A DNA stretch of 64,000 nucleotides from Sulfurospirillum diekertiae (GTDB lineage: Bacteria; Campylobacterota; Campylobacteria; Campylobacterales; Sulfurospirillaceae), in assembly GCF_002162315.1 (NCBI RefSeq), contig NZ_CP021416.1, forward strand, positions 1,748,207-1,812,206, written 5' to 3'. The notes below the pieces were generated by a model, which was not told where the DNA came from, searched no databases, and saw only the letters and a program-made list of their open reading frames with translations. This document shows, piece after piece, positions 18,833-28,032 of the stretch (position 1 is its first letter; each line of letters opens with the position of its first letter). Made by a program: the position numbers and the translations under genes.

Positions 18833-19233
18833 GCTCGCTCCTTTACAAAACGCTCAATTTCATCAAGTCCCGTATTGAGATCAATTTGATGAAAGACAAG
18901 GTCAAACCCATACGATTTATATTTGGGAATAATGTCGCTTTGCGCCGCTTCACCCACCGCTAAATTGCCACCGATCACAAAAATAACTTCTTTGAGATCA
19001 TACTCAGAGCGCAAAAATTGCAAGTCACGACACCACCCCTCCGCTTCGCCATTAAGGGAAGAGATCAGTAGAATATCTGCATCTGTTTCAACAACAGCGT
19101 CAATAAACTCTTCCAAAGAGGTATTGACCCCTAGGTTAAACACCTCAAAACCTCTCGCTTGCAATGATATATCGATGAGTCTGTTTGCGACCACATGGAT
19201 GTCATTACCCACTACACCTGTAACTACTTTCAT
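18829..19233 (-). CDS. glmS: Glutamate mutase sigma subunit GlmS (B12-binding)
   Basis: This 134-residue flavodoxin-like B12-binding subunit supplies the cobalt-ligating histidine. It has VVGNDIHVVANRLI near the start, the SxL segment LLISSLNG and the GG segment FVIGGNLAVG. The usual cobalamin motif is DxHxxG. Here Asp and His are kept, but the motif Gly is Ala (DIHVVA). The start ATG is preceded by AGGTCAGTCC. It is the first gene of the leftward glmS-glmE-glmL-ligase operon and is divergent from the tetraheme gene, with an 85-base shared control region. Confidence 0.92.
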   Translation of the reverse strand: MKVVTGVVGNDIHVVANRLIDISLQARGFEVFNLGVNTSLEEFIDAVVETDADILLISSLNGEAEGWCRDLQFLRSEYDLKEVIFVIGGNLAVGEAAQSDIIPKYKSYGFDLVFHQIDLNTGLDEIERFVKERA

Positions 19234-19273
19234 GGACTGACCTAAAAATTTAATAATGTTGCATTCTATCTTA

Positions 19274-19292
19274 ACCTTTGTAAAGGTATAAT
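19274..19292 (+). promoter_or_regulatory. Consensus -10 box with an overlapping inverted repeat
   Basis: TATAAT at 19287-19292 lies 26 bases before the tetraheme gene's ATG. A short inverted repeat, ACCTTTgtAAAGGT (19274-19287), abuts it and lies between the divergent tetraheme and glmS starts. Such a site could be an operator acting on both operons. The regulator is unknown. Confidence 0.45.
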
Positions 19293-19318
19293 TAACACAA
19301 ATTTTCTAAAGTGAGTCC

Positions 19319-19678
19319 ATGTCAAAAAAAGCCTTTTTGTTTCTTATTCTTCTCGTTATGAGCTTACAGAGCTTGTTAGTTGCCTGTGGTGGAAGTTGTT
19401 TGGAGTGTCATTCTAAGCTTAGACCTTACATCAATGACCAAAATCATGCCATTTTAAATGAATGCATCACCTGTCACAATCAGCCATCAAAAAATGGTCA
19501 ATGCGGCAGAGATTGTTTTGATTGCCATTCACAAGAGAAAGTCTATGCTCAAAAAGATGTGAATGCCCATCAAGAGCTCAAAACCTGTGGAACATGTCAT
19601 AAGGGAAAGGTGGATTTTACCACGCCTAAACAATCGATTATTTCCAATCAACAAAATTTAATACACCTATTTAAATAA
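19319..19678 (+). CDS. Small tetraheme c-type cytochrome
   Basis: This 119-residue exported protein has four CxxCH heme motifs: CLECH (27-31), CITCH (49-53), CFDCH (66-70) and CGTCH (90-94). Extra histidines at 43 and 84 could serve as second axial ligands. A hydrophobic N-terminal segment ends LLVACGG, which could be a lipobox (Cys23), so the mature protein is periplasmic and possibly lipid-anchored. It probably carries electrons between membrane and periplasmic oxidoreductases; no partner reductase is adjacent. rraA follows after 13 bases in the same direction, a pairing with no obvious logic. Confidence 0.85.
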   Translation: MSKKAFLFLILLVMSLQSLLVACGGSCLECHSKLRPYINDQNHAILNECITCHNQPSKNGQCGRDCFDCHSQEKVYAQKDVNAHQELKTCGTCHKGKVDFTTPKQSIISNQQNLIHLFK

Positions 19679-19691
19679 AGAAGGAGTCACT

Positions 19692-20171
19692 ATGAAATTT
19701 TACACGGCAGATCTTTGCGATAAATTTCCAGAATACACCCAAGTGCTTGAACCTATTATGAAATCGTACGGTGGTGCTAAGCGTATGATGGGGCAAATTG
19801 TTACGGTCAAACTTTCAGGCAGTAACAAAACACTCATTGAGCTACTTAAAAGCGAAGGTTATGGCCAAATTGCTGTGGTAGATGTTGATGCAAACTATAC
19901 CGCCGTTGTTGGGGACAACCTCATGAAATTTGCTTATGAAAATAATTGGGCTGGAATTGTGATCAACGGTTATGTACGTGATACTAAAAATACCAAAGAG
20001 ATTGACGTAGGACTTTTTGCCCTCGGAACCTGTCCCAAAAAGACGATGGAAGTATGTGAGGGATTTTTACATGTAACGGTAAATTTTGGAGGAATTAGCT
20101 TTAACGAAGGCGATTATCTTTATGCAGATCGTGATGGTATTATTGTGAGTTCTCTGCCTTTGGAGATGTAA
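19692..20171 (+). CDS. rraA: RraA family regulator of ribonuclease activity
   Basis: RraA in E. coli binds RNase E and damps its activity; related proteins are aldolases. The 159-residue product has the family's N-terminal TADLCDKFPEYTQVLEP, the glycine-rich VVDVDANYTAVVGDNLMKFA and GIVINGYVRDTKNTKEIDVG. It starts at an ATG behind AAGGAG. Campylobacterota generally lack classical RNase E, so its partner here is unclear. The 3' end overlaps the converging neighbour by 32 bases. A TTACATGTAA copy encodes its Leu-His-Val at 20067. Confidence 0.9.
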   Translation: MKFYTADLCDKFPEYTQVLEPIMKSYGGAKRMMGQIVTVKLSGSNKTLIELLKSEGYGQIAVVDVDANYTAVVGDNLMKFAYENNWAGIVINGYVRDTKNTKEIDVGLFALGTCPKKTMEVCEGFLHVTVNFGGISFNEGDYLYADRDGIIVSSLPLEM

Positions 20172-20592
20172 CCAAACATTTTTGCATTATCTTTTTCCAC
20201 TCCACATCAAAGTGTTTGTTTATGTAAGCTTTGGTGTGAGGGACACTGCATGCTGAACAATCTAAATGGCTCACATTTTCATATACAAACACCCCACTTT
20301 TTTTGGAATGAATTGAACATTGACTTTTACATGTAATGTTTTTTTCGACACTCAATCCTTCATCATTAAAGCGAAAATTCGGACAAGCACATAAATAACA
20401 ATTGAGTTCTTTAAGAGGATGACATTTTTGTTTGGTAGCATACAAAAGGCAAAAATCAGGTTCTTTTTCAACCATATTATCGAAAAGAAAATAATCAATC
20501 ATCATCTCTTTTGTATACTTTTGTGCACCCAATTTTTGAACAATGCGATGATGTTTGTTAGCATGTGTTTCAAACCACTCTAAATAACTCAT
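20140..20592 (-). CDS. Cys-rich conserved hypothetical protein
   Basis: This 150-residue soluble protein has ten cysteines and several histidines. The cysteines are spaced as CLLYATKQKCHPLKELNCYLCAC, CKSQC and CSACSVPH (about residues 45-120), suggesting zinc or iron-sulfur binding. I chose the ATG at 20592 because it follows AAAGGAAA; an upstream TTG is possible. I know of similar proteins encoded beside clpB in other Campylobacterota, but no function is established. It converges on and overlaps rraA by 32 bases. A TTACATGTAA copy encodes its Thr-Cys-Lys at 20327. Confidence 0.7.
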   Translation of the reverse strand: MSYLEWFETHANKHHRIVQKLGAQKYTKEMMIDYFLFDNMVEKEPDFCLLYATKQKCHPLKELNCYLCACPNFRFNDEGLSVEKNITCKSQCSIHSKKSGVFVYENVSHLDCSACSVPHTKAYINKHFDVEWKKIMQKCLVTSPKAENSQ

Positions 20593-20666
20593 AAAATTTG
20601 CATTTCCTTTCAAAAAGTGGCATCTAACTTAATGATTTTATTGTAAAATTCCGACAAAGGAATGAT

Positions 20667-21089
20667 ATGAAAAGATTATTGATTATTTTAGCACTTATTT
20701 CGAGACTCATTGCCGAAGATTCAAGCGACTTAGATGAAATAAAAGAAGAAGATATCCCAAAAATTCTTTCCATTATCAAAGATGGCACGAAAGAACATCT
20801 GCCTATGATGTTAGATGATTACACAACCCTCGTAGACATTGTCAGTGTCAACAATGCCATTGAATACCGAAACCGCATCAATTCCGCTAATGAACACGTC
20901 AAAACAATTCTGAAAGCCGATAAAGGCACACTCATTAAAACAACCTTTGACAACAATAAAAGTTATTTATGTAGCGATTATGAAACACGCTCATTGCTCA
21001 AAAAAGGGGCTGTTTTTATCTATGTTTTTTACGATATGAATAACGCAGAACTGTTTAAATTTTCGATTCAAGAAAAAGATTGTCAATAA
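20667..21089 (+). CDS. Small secreted hypothetical protein
   Basis: This 140-residue protein has an N-terminal signal sequence (MKRLLIILALISRLIA) and an acidic mature start (EDSSDLDEIKEEDIPK). Two cysteines, in YLCSDYE and at the C terminus (EKDCQ), could form a disulfide in the periplasm. The ATG follows AAAGGAATG. It resembles no family that I recognise. A strong hairpin terminator starts at its stop codon. Confidence 0.6.
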   Translation: MKRLLIILALISRLIAEDSSDLDEIKEEDIPKILSIIKDGTKEHLPMMLDDYTTLVDIVSVNNAIEYRNRINSANEHVKTILKADKGTLIKTTFDNNKSYLCSDYETRSLLKKGAVFIYVFYDMNNAELFKFSIQEKDCQ

Positions 21090-21124
21090 CTTCTTACATG
21101 TAAAAAGATTTACATGTAAGAAGT
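21089..21124. terminator. Bidirectional terminator built from two TTACATGTAA copies
   Basis: Sixteen-base perfect arms (ACTTCTTACATGTAAA at 21089-21104 and its complement at 21109-21124) with a 4-base AAGA loop separate two converging genes. Each arm contains a full TTACATGTAA (21094 and 21110). The paired inverted layout is how uptake signal sequences often sit at terminators in other naturally competent bacteria. Confidence 0.75.
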
Positions 21125-21132
21125 GTTGAATT

Positions 21133-23706
21133 TTAGTGTTGTTTGATAACGATTTCACCATTTTTTGCATCAATGACGATGCTTTCGCCCTCGTGCAACT
21201 TCTCTTCCAAAATCAGTTCCGCCAGTTTATCTTCCACAAGTTCATACAGAGCACGTTTAAGTGGACGTGCACCATACACAGGATCAAACCCTGCTTCTGC
21301 TATCAAAGCTTTTGCCGCAACGGTAAGTTCTGCTTTAATCTCTTTGGCAGCCAGTTTGGTTTCAATGTCTTTGAACATAATAGTTACGATCTCACGTAAT
21401 CCATCTTCGGTTAAAGGATTGAAGATAATAATGTCATCCAAACGGTTCAAAAATTCAGGTTTGAAATGTGCACGTAACTCTTTCATGACCTCTTCGGTAC
21501 GTTTTTCACCCTCATACGCCATAATTTTATCGCTAGCGATGTTCGACGTTAGTATGATAATCGTGTTTTTAAAATCAACCGTAATACCTTTGTTGTCCGT
21601 CAAACGCCCTTCATCCAATACTTGAAGTAAGATATTAAAGACATCAGGATGCGCTTTTTCGATCTCATCAAACAGTACAACACTGTACGGTTTTCTACGT
21701 ACCGCTTCGGTAAGTTGTCCGCCTTCATCATACCCAACATAGCCTGGAGGTGCACCGACCAAACGACTGACCGAGTGTTTTTCCATGTATTCGCTCATAT
21801 CAAAACGAATGAGCGCTTTGGTGGTATCAAACAAGAAGTTTGCCAGCGCCTTAGCACTTTGCGTTTTACCCACACCCGTTGGTCCTAAAAAGAGGAAGCT
21901 ACCGATGGGTTTATTTTGCTCACTAAGCCCTGCTTTATTGCGCTTAATAGCGCGCCCAATCGCATGAATGGCTGCATCTTGCCCTACAACCTCTTTTTTA
22001 AGATGCTCTTCAACCGCTAAAACCTTAGCTTTTTCGCCTTGAAGCATTTTGTTCACCGGAATACCCGTCCATTTGCTCACAATGGTTGCGATCATCTCTT
22101 CATCCACACTGTTTTTCAACAATGTCCCGTTCTCTACCATCTTTTCCCATCTGGCTTTAAGCTCCTCTTCTTGTTTGAGAAGCTCCGGCAATTTACCATA
22201 CTCAATTTCAGCAGCTTTGTTAAAATCACTGTTCTTTTTAGCATTTTCTGCCTCACGACGCAATGCTTCGGATTTTGTTTTAATGGAAGCAATGTCATTA
22301 AAGACACTTTTTTCCGTTTCAAATTGAATTTCAAGCGAACTACGTTTCTCTTTGGCATCACCTAGCTCTTTTTCGATCATACCGATGCGCTCTTCATTTT
22401 TCTTGTTTTTTTCCATTAAAAGCGCTTCTTTTTCAACCATCAACGTACTCATCAGACGTTTAATACGACTGAGCTCCGTTGGCTCACTCTCAATTTGCAT
22501 TTTAAGTTCGGCCGCTGCTTCATCGATAAGGTCAATCGCTTTATCAGGTAAATAACGATCACTAATGTAACGAGAACTAAGCTTTGCAGCTGCCACTAAC
22601 GCAGAATCCATAATCGTGACATGATGGTGCGCTTCCAAGCTCTCTTTGATGCCTCTTAAAATTTGCAATGCCTCATTGATACTAGGTTCATTGACCGTAA
22701 CAGGTTGAAAACGACGTTGTAAAGCCACATCTTTTTCAAAATATTTGCGGTACTCTTTCAGCGTTGTTGCCCCAATCGTATGAAGTTCTCCACGTGCTAG
22801 AGCTGGCTTTAAAATGTTTGCCGCATCCATACTGCCTTCACTCGCACCCGCACCTACAATGGTATGAATTTCATCAATAAAGAGAATGATATTGCCACTT
22901 TTCTTCACTTCATCAATAACAGCTTTGAGCCTGTCTTCAAACTCACCACGGTATTTTGCACCTGCGATCAGTGCACTCATATCTAAAGCAATCACGCTTT
23001 TATTTTGAAGGCTTAAAGGCACATCATTGTGAGAAATTTTAAGCGCCAAACCTTCAGCGATCGCTGTTTTACCTGTTCCTGGTTCCCCAATTAAAATCGG
23101 GTTGTTTTTAGTTTTACGAATTAAAATCTGCATCATACGATGGATCTCTTCATCCCGTCCGATGACAGGATTGAGTTTCCCCTCAGCAGCAAGTTTCGTT
23201 AAATTAATACCATATTTATCAAGCGATTCAAGATTTTCATCACTACTTTGCTTATCAATTTTCTTGCCACCACGCAGCGCTTCAAGGTTTTTCTTAAACT
23301 GTAAAAGATCAAGGTATTTACCTAAAATCTTTTTGAGGGGATCACTGTCGATATTCACAAGTAACCATGTATCCACGGAAAGATAGCTGTCGCCTTTTTG
23401 TTTCATTAAACCTTCGGCTTTTTGTAATGTTTCAACAAGACTACGAGAAACTGAGATACTTTCTTTTGTTACATGGGATGCTGTGGGAAGTTTTTGAACT
23501 TCGCTCTTTACTTCAAGCTCTATAGCACTCTTATCAATATTCATTTTATTGAAAACCTGATTGAGAATAGAAGCTGAATTCGTAATGAGCCCCCATGTTA
23601 CATGTAAAGGGGTTGCTTCAGAATTTTTTGAATGCAGTGCAAGGCTAATAGCGCTCTCAATTGCTTCTCGCATTTGATTGGTTAATTGATCAAAAAGTGA
23701 GTCCAT
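21133..23706 (-). CDS. clpB: ATP-dependent disaggregase ClpB
   Basis: ClpB is a hexameric AAA+ unfoldase that rescues aggregated proteins together with DnaK. Its 857 residues equal the E. coli length. Visible are the N-terminal repeat domain, first Walker [11 protein letters not shown], the pore loop KYRGEFE, a long coiled-coil middle domain (about residues 400-520), second Walker [10 protein letters not shown], and the C-terminal [14 protein letters not shown]. The ATG follows TTAGGAGG. The promoter has a good -35/-10 pair overlapped by an HspR-like operator. A TTACATGTAA copy encodes its Leu-His-Val at 23598. Confidence 0.98.
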   Translation of the reverse strand: MDSLFDQLTNQMREAIESAISLALHSKNSEATPLHVTWGLITNSASILNQVFNKMNIDKSAIELEVKSEVQKLPTASHVTKESISVSRSLVETLQKAEGLMKQKGDSYLSVDTWLLVNIDSDPLKKILGKYLDLLQFKKNLEALRGGKKIDKQSSDENLESLDKYGINLTKLAAEGKLNPVIGRDEEIHRMMQILIRKTKNNPILIGEPGTGKTAIAEGLALKISHNDVPLSLQNKSVIALDMSALIAGAKYRGEFEDRLKAVIDEVKKSGNIILFIDEIHTIVGAGASEGSMDAANILKPALARGELHTIGATTLKEYRKYFEKDVALQRRFQPVTVNEPSINEALQILRGIKESLEAHHHVTIMDSALVAAAKLSSRYISDRYLPDKAIDLIDEAAAELKMQIESEPTELSRIKRLMSTLMVEKEALLMEKNKKNEERIGMIEKELGDAKEKRSSLEIQFETEKSVFNDIASIKTKSEALRREAENAKKNSDFNKAAEIEYGKLPELLKQEEELKARWEKMVENGTLLKNSVDEEMIATIVSKWTGIPVNKMLQGEKAKVLAVEEHLKKEVVGQDAAIHAIGRAIKRNKAGLSEQNKPIGSFLFLGPTGVGKTQSAKALANFLFDTTKALIRFDMSEYMEKHSVSRLVGAPPGYVGYDEGGQLTEAVRRKPYSVVLFDEIEKAHPDVFNILLQVLDEGRLTDNKGITVDFKNTIIILTSNIASDKIMAYEGEKRTEEVMKELRAHFKPEFLNRLDDIIIFNPLTEDGLREIVTIMFKDIETKLAAKEIKAELTVAAKALIAEAGFDPVYGARPLKRALYELVEDKLAELILEEKLHEGESIVIDAKNGEIVIKQH

Positions 23707-23740
23707 TAAGTGCCTCCTAAGGTGTTATAGTATTTTTATA

Positions 23741-23770
23741 ATTTTACAACTTTAGTCTATTGATGTCAAG
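23741..23770 (-). promoter_or_regulatory. clpB promoter with HAIR-like (HspR) operator
   Basis: On the minus strand, TTGACA (23764-23769) and TAAAAT (23741-23746) are separated by exactly 17 bases. Overlapping the -35 is CTTGACA-N7-ACTAAAG (23750-23770). It has the 7-7-7 layout of the HAIR element bound by HspR (CTTGAGT-N7-ACTCAAG), matching 5 of 7 and 6 of 7. HspR control of clpB is known in relatives; its use here is inference. Confidence 0.6.
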
Positions 23771-23941
23771 TTTATTTAGTAGCATGGTATTACTTTTATT
23801 CAACGAATACTATATTTCAAAGCCTAAAACTACTTAAAATATTTACAATTGCATCCGTGCATTCATACAAAATTTAGGGAAACTCCACTATAATCTTCAT
23901 CACAAATAATATGCATATCATGCTAGGAGCATACACACGCT

Positions 23942-25276
23942 ATGAAACACTTACCATTTGCTACCGTTGGCTTTTTTGCCACGTTTTTTGGGTATTGCCA
24001 CCCTGTTTTCTTCAACTCTCTTTGCGGCTGACAATGCTGAAGGCGAAAAAAAGTCGTCTTGCCTCTTTAGCAAAGTTTACACGCGTTGTAGCGACAATTG
24101 AAAAATATTATGTTGATGACATCAAAATTGATGACATCATTAAAAAGTCTATTGAAGGACTTTTAACAAACCTCGATGCTCACTCTTCTTACCTCGATGA
24201 AAAACATTTTAAAGACCTTAAAATCCAAACCGATGGTGAATTTGGTGGACTTGGAATTACCGTTGGTCAAAAAGATGGTGCACTAACCGTTATTGCACCA
24301 ATGGAAGGCACACCAGCTGATAAAGCGGGCGTTAAAGCAGGCGACATCATCCTTAAAATCAATAAACAAGCAACTCTAAATATGACGATTGATGAGGCCG
24401 TCAATATTATGCGCGGTAAACCTGGTACGGGTATTGAGCTTACATTAGTGCGAGAAGGTGAGAGCAAACCTCTTACTATCGCTATTGTGCGTGATATTAT
24501 CAAAATCGAATCAGTCTATTCTAAAACAATTGAAAATGAAAATATTCTCTATGTACGTGTTGTAAACTTTGACAAAAACATTGTAGGTGACGTACAAGAA
24601 GCCTTGAATAAAAACAAAAACACTAAAGGTATTATTCTTGATCTTAGAAACAATCCTGGTGGACTTTTAAATCAAGCAGTCGGTCTTGTGGATCTTTTTG
24701 TTGATGAAGGGATTATTGTTTCTCAAAAAGGTCGTGTTGAATCAGAAAATGCAGAGTATCGCGCTACTAAAGCGGGTAGCAATACAAAAACTCCTCTTGT
24801 CGTTCTCGTCAACGGCGGTAGTGCCAGTGCGAGTGAAATTGTAAGTGGATCCCTTCAAGATCATAAACGTGCCATCATCATTGGTGAAAAAACTTTTGGT
24901 AAAGGAAGTGTTCAAGCGGTTCTTCCTGTCGTTGATAATGAAGCAATTCGTTTAACCATTGCCCGTTACTACCTTCCAAGTGGTCGCACAATCCAAGCAG
25001 AAGGTGTTATTCCTGATATTACTGTTTATCCTGGTGATGTGCCGCATAAAAGTAATGAACAATCCCTTAAAGAGAAAGATCTTAAAAAACATTTAGAGAG
25101 TGAACTTAAAAAAGTAGATGATAATAAAACGGCAGAGACAAAAGAGAAACCAAAAACCAAAACAAAAGATCAAACGAAAGCAGATAAAGAGATCGTAAGT
25201 CAAGAAAATCTTTTCAAAGACCTACAACTAAAAAAGTGCTGTTGATACGATCAAAGTACTTTCTATTAAAAAATAA
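23942..25276 (+). CDS. ctpA: Carboxy-terminal processing protease CtpA (S41), three apparent +1 frameshifts
   Basis: CtpA is a periplasmic serine protease with a PDZ domain that trims C termini. The core is clear: PDZ region ([20 protein letters not shown]), then catalytic Ser in [14 protein letters not shown] and catalytic Lys in [10 protein letters not shown]. The ends are shifted. The ATG at 23942 ([15 protein letters not shown]) needs one base removed from the T6 at about 23984-23989, then one from the A7 at about 24046-24052, to reach the core with a normal signal peptide (ending TLFAADN). At the C terminus, one A must be removed from the A6 at 25230-25235 to read [15 protein letters not shown] and stop at 25276. 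The repaired protein is 443 residues. purC follows 14 bases later. Confidence 0.88.
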
Positions 25277-25290
25277 TTGAGGAGCAACCC

Positions 25291-26004
25291 GTGAACAAAG
25301 GTGAAATGTTATACGAAGGTAAAGGTAAAAAACTTTTTTTAACAGATGATGAGAATCTTTTAATTTCAGAGTTTAAAGATGATTTGACAGCATTTAATGC
25401 AGAAAAAAGAGGCAATGAAGCAGGAAAAGGCGCACTAAATTGTAAAATTAGTACACAACTATTTCACCTTCTTGAAAAACACAGTATTAAAACACATTTG
25501 GTCAAAACACTTAATGATACAGAGCAACTGATTAAAAGAGTTAAAATTATTCCTATTGAAGTCGTTGTTAGAAATATAGCAACAGGCTCTTTGGCAAAAC
25601 GTCTTGCGATTAAAGATGGTACGGTTCTTCCTTTTACACTCGTAGAATTTTATTATAAAGATGATGCTCTTGGTGACCCTATCATCAATGATGAGCACTG
25701 CTTACTTCTTAATTTGGTTAAAAGTGAATCAGACCTTGAAGAACTTAAACGTCTTGGTCGCGAAATCAACTCTATTATGAAAAGCTTTTTTGCTGAGCGT
25801 AAACTCAAACTCGTTGACTTTAAAGTTGAATTTGGTGTTGATAAAGACGGTAATATCCTTCTTTCTGATGAAATTAGCCCTGATAGCTGCCGTTTTTGGG
25901 ATATGGATACTAATGAAAAACTTGATAAAGACAGATTTAGACAAGGGATAGGTGATGTAAAAGTTGCTTACGAAGAGGTCTTAAAACGTATCTTGTCGCA
26001 CTAA
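25291..26004 (+). CDS. purC: SAICAR synthetase PurC
   Basis: PurC joins aspartate to CAIR, step 8 of IMP synthesis. It is 237 residues, with a GTG start behind GAGGAGCAACCC. Visible are the nucleotide-binding start [19 protein letters not shown], the [14 protein letters not shown] core and the closing [15 protein letters not shown]. It sits in ctpA-purC-purS-purQ with gaps of 14 and 21 bases, then an overlap, so the purine genes are probably one message. Confidence 0.98.
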   Translation: MNKGEMLYEGKGKKLFLTDDENLLISEFKDDLTAFNAEKRGNEAGKGALNCKISTQLFHLLEKHSIKTHLVKTLNDTEQLIKRVKIIPIEVVVRNIATGSLAKRLAIKDGTVLPFTLVEFYYKDDALGDPIINDEHCLLLNLVKSESDLEELKRLGREINSIMKSFFAERKLKLVDFKVEFGVDKDGNILLSDEISPDSCRFWDMDTNEKLDKDRFRQGIGDVKVAYEEVLKRILSH

Positions 26005-26025
26005 AATCAAAGGAAAAAGTATACT

Positions 26026-26271
26026 ATGAAAGTTATTGTCAATATTCAACTCAAGAATGGCGTTTTAGATCCACAAGGTAAAGCAGTTCATCATGCACTC
26101 TCTTCTTTAAAATTTGATGAAGTAAATGATGTACGTATAGGAAAACAAATTATTCTTGATATTGAACAAAGTGATAAAGCAAGTGCTGAAAAGAGAGTCA
26201 AAATTATGTGTGAAGAGCTTTTAGCCAATACCGTTATTGATGACTATACGATTGAGTTTCCAACATGCTAG
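26026..26271 (+). CDS. purS: FGAM synthetase subunit PurS
   Basis: PurS is the small structural subunit of the PurSQL formylglycinamidine synthetase complex and helps pass ammonia from PurQ to PurL. It is 81 residues with the typical pattern MKVIVNIQLKNGVLDPQGKA and CEELLANTVIDDYTIE. The start follows AAAGGAAAAAG. It overlaps purQ by 7 bases. purL is not in the window. Confidence 0.96.
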   Translation: MKVIVNIQLKNGVLDPQGKAVHHALSSLKFDEVNDVRIGKQIILDIEQSDKASAEKRVKIMCEELLANTVIDDYTIEFPTC

Positions 26272-26936
26272 TTGCTGTCGCCGTATTTCCAGGAACAAAC
26301 TGTGAAATCGATACTAAATATGCTTTTGAAAAACTGGGACAAAAGGTTGTCCTTGTTTTTCATAAAGAAGAGAAGCTACCAGAGGGAACCGATTTAGTCG
26401 TTCTTCCTGGTGGTTTTAGTTATGGAGATTACTTAAGAAGTGCTGCCATTGCTAAATTTTCTCCTATTATGAAAGCTGTTATTGAGTTTGCAAATCACGG
26501 CGGCAAAGTTCTTGGCATTTGCAATGGTTTTCAAATGCTTGTAGAAGCACGCTTGCTTCCAGGTGCTATGAAGCGTAATGAAAATGTTCATTTTATCTCA
26601 CAGTTTCATCATCTCAAAGTGGTAAACAACGATAATACTTTTCTACGTCAATGCAAAATAGGTGAACTTTTAAATATTCCCATTGCTCATGGTGAAGGTA
26701 GCTTCTATATTGATGAAGCTGGACTCAAAGAACTTTATGATAACCACCAAGTTCTTCTTACCTATTGTGATGAAAAAGGAAATGTACAAAATCCAAATGG
26801 CTCTGTGGATTCCATTGCTGGTATTTGTAATAAAGCTAAAAATGTTTTTGGACTTATGCCTCATCCAGAGCGTGCGATTGAGCAGATACTTGGTTCTGAC
26901 GATGGCGTCAAAATGCTTAATGGTTTTATAAATTAA
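26265..26936 (+). CDS. purQ: FGAM synthetase glutaminase subunit PurQ
   Basis: PurQ is the class I glutamine amidotransferase that hydrolyses glutamine to feed ammonia to PurL. It is 223 residues. The nucleophile Cys lies in GICNGFQMLV, the catalytic His and Glu in MPHPERA, and the oxyanion region in LPGGFSYGDYLR. It starts inside the end of purS, and the next gene begins 4 bases after its stop. Confidence 0.98.
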   Translation: MLVAVAVFPGTNCEIDTKYAFEKLGQKVVLVFHKEEKLPEGTDLVVLPGGFSYGDYLRSAAIAKFSPIMKAVIEFANHGGKVLGICNGFQMLVEARLLPGAMKRNENVHFISQFHHLKVVNNDNTFLRQCKIGELLNIPIAHGEGSFYIDEAGLKELYDNHQVLLTYCDEKGNVQNPNGSVDSIAGICNKAKNVFGLMPHPERAIEQILGSDDGVKMLNGFIN

Positions 26937-26940
26937 ATTA

Positions 26941-28032
26941 ATGAAAAAAATCTTAACACTCTTTGTACTCTCTTTTGCATTACTTTACTCTTCATTATTA
27001 GCAGAAGAGAGTACATTTTCCGGACAAGCTAAATCCCTTTTTCTCACAATTGAAGAGATCCCTCAAAAAGTTTATGTAGGACAAGTTTTTCCTATTAAAA
27101 TTAAAGCTATTGTCGCAAATAATAAAATTGATGCGATGAACACAACATTTATAGGTGCATCTGGTGTTGATGTTATCAACCCACAAAATCCTTGGGAACG
27201 CTCTCTTGATAACACTTATTATAATACCTTTTATTTCAAAATAAACTCTAAAACGGCTGTTATGCCACGCCTCAATGTTGCTTTGATCCAACAGCAAGAA
27301 CCCGTTGAAAGTGAAGCGCTAGCATTAACACTGCCTTCTCAGCTCATTCAACTCAAAACGGATCCTTTTTTCAGCAATGTCATTGCACAAAGCTTAACCA
27401 TCAACAAATATAAAACAACAACTTTTGATGGTAAAAATGTCATCGTTGTTCTCGAAATCGAGACAACTGGGGCTAACCTAAAAGATTTTAAACTCAGCGG
27501 TATTGCAAAAAGTGGTATTGATTCTTTTTCGGAGACAGGAACCAGCCAAAAAATCTACTACTATGCTATCGTTCCAAATTATCAAAAAAGTTTTGATTTT
27601 ACCTACTTTGATTTACCAACAAATAAATTTAATAAAATCACTCTTCCTATGGTGATAGAAAGTGATGAAGTCAGTACCCAACTTGGACTTAACCCCAAAG
27701 AGAGCATTTTTGAGTTTTATAAAAGTGTTGCGTATGGTGCGCTCTCCTTTATTTTCTTTATTGTTTTAATCAAGCGCCGAAAATGGTACTATTTGGTTAT
27801 TTCCCTAATATTTTTGGGACTCTATTTCTTTGACCAAAACCCTCTCAATAACGTTAAGCTTAAAAATAATAGTAGCGTTATGATTCTTCCAACAGAAAGA
27901 TCAACGGTCTTTTTTACAAGTAACAAAATCTTAGATGTTGAAAAATTAGGAGAGCGAGAGAATTACATTAAAATCTTACTTCCTGATGGAAAAATTGGAT
28001 GGACAACGCGTGAAAATATTAGCAAAAATTAG
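26941..28032 (+). CDS. Secreted/membrane protein with C-terminal SH3-like domain (BatD-like)
   Basis: This 363-residue protein has a signal peptide (MKKILTLFVLSFALLYSSLLAEE). A periplasmic beta-rich region (about 25-255) resembles oxygen-tolerance BatD-type domains. Two adjacent membrane segments (about 262-282 and 287-300) follow, then a short outside tail with SH3-like wording (KNNSSVMILPTERSTVFF, LLPDGKIGWTTREN). Such tails usually bind peptidoglycan or protein partners. The matching Campylobacter locus has an unnamed periplasmic protein between purQ and plsC, so the position is conserved. The function is unknown. The following plsC overlaps it by 23 bases. Confidence 0.65.
   Translation: MKKILTLFVLSFALLYSSLLAEESTFSGQAKSLFLTIEEIPQKVYVGQVFPIKIKAIVANNKIDAMNTTFIGASGVDVINPQNPWERSLDNTYYNTFYFKINSKTAVMPRLNVALIQQQEPVESEALALTLPSQLIQLKTDPFFSNVIAQSLTINKYKTTTFDGKNVIVVLEIETTGANLKDFKLSGIAKSGIDSFSETGTSQKIYYYAIVPNYQKSFDFTYFDLPTNKFNKITLPMVIESDEVSTQLGLNPKESIFEFYKSVAYGALSFIFFIVLIKRRKWYYLVISLIFLGLYFFDQNPLNNVKLKNNSSVMILPTERSTVFFTSNKILDVEKLGERENYIKILLPDGKIGWTTRENISKN

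Noticed and set aside
20140..20171. Tail-to-tail overlap of rraA and the Cys-rich gene as a deliberate antisense device
   Set aside because: A 32-base overlap is common between compact converging genes; there is no further sign of function.
21089..21124. Palindromes as terminators only
   Set aside because: Nineteen of the 31 copies touch genes, so terminator function cannot explain the whole family.
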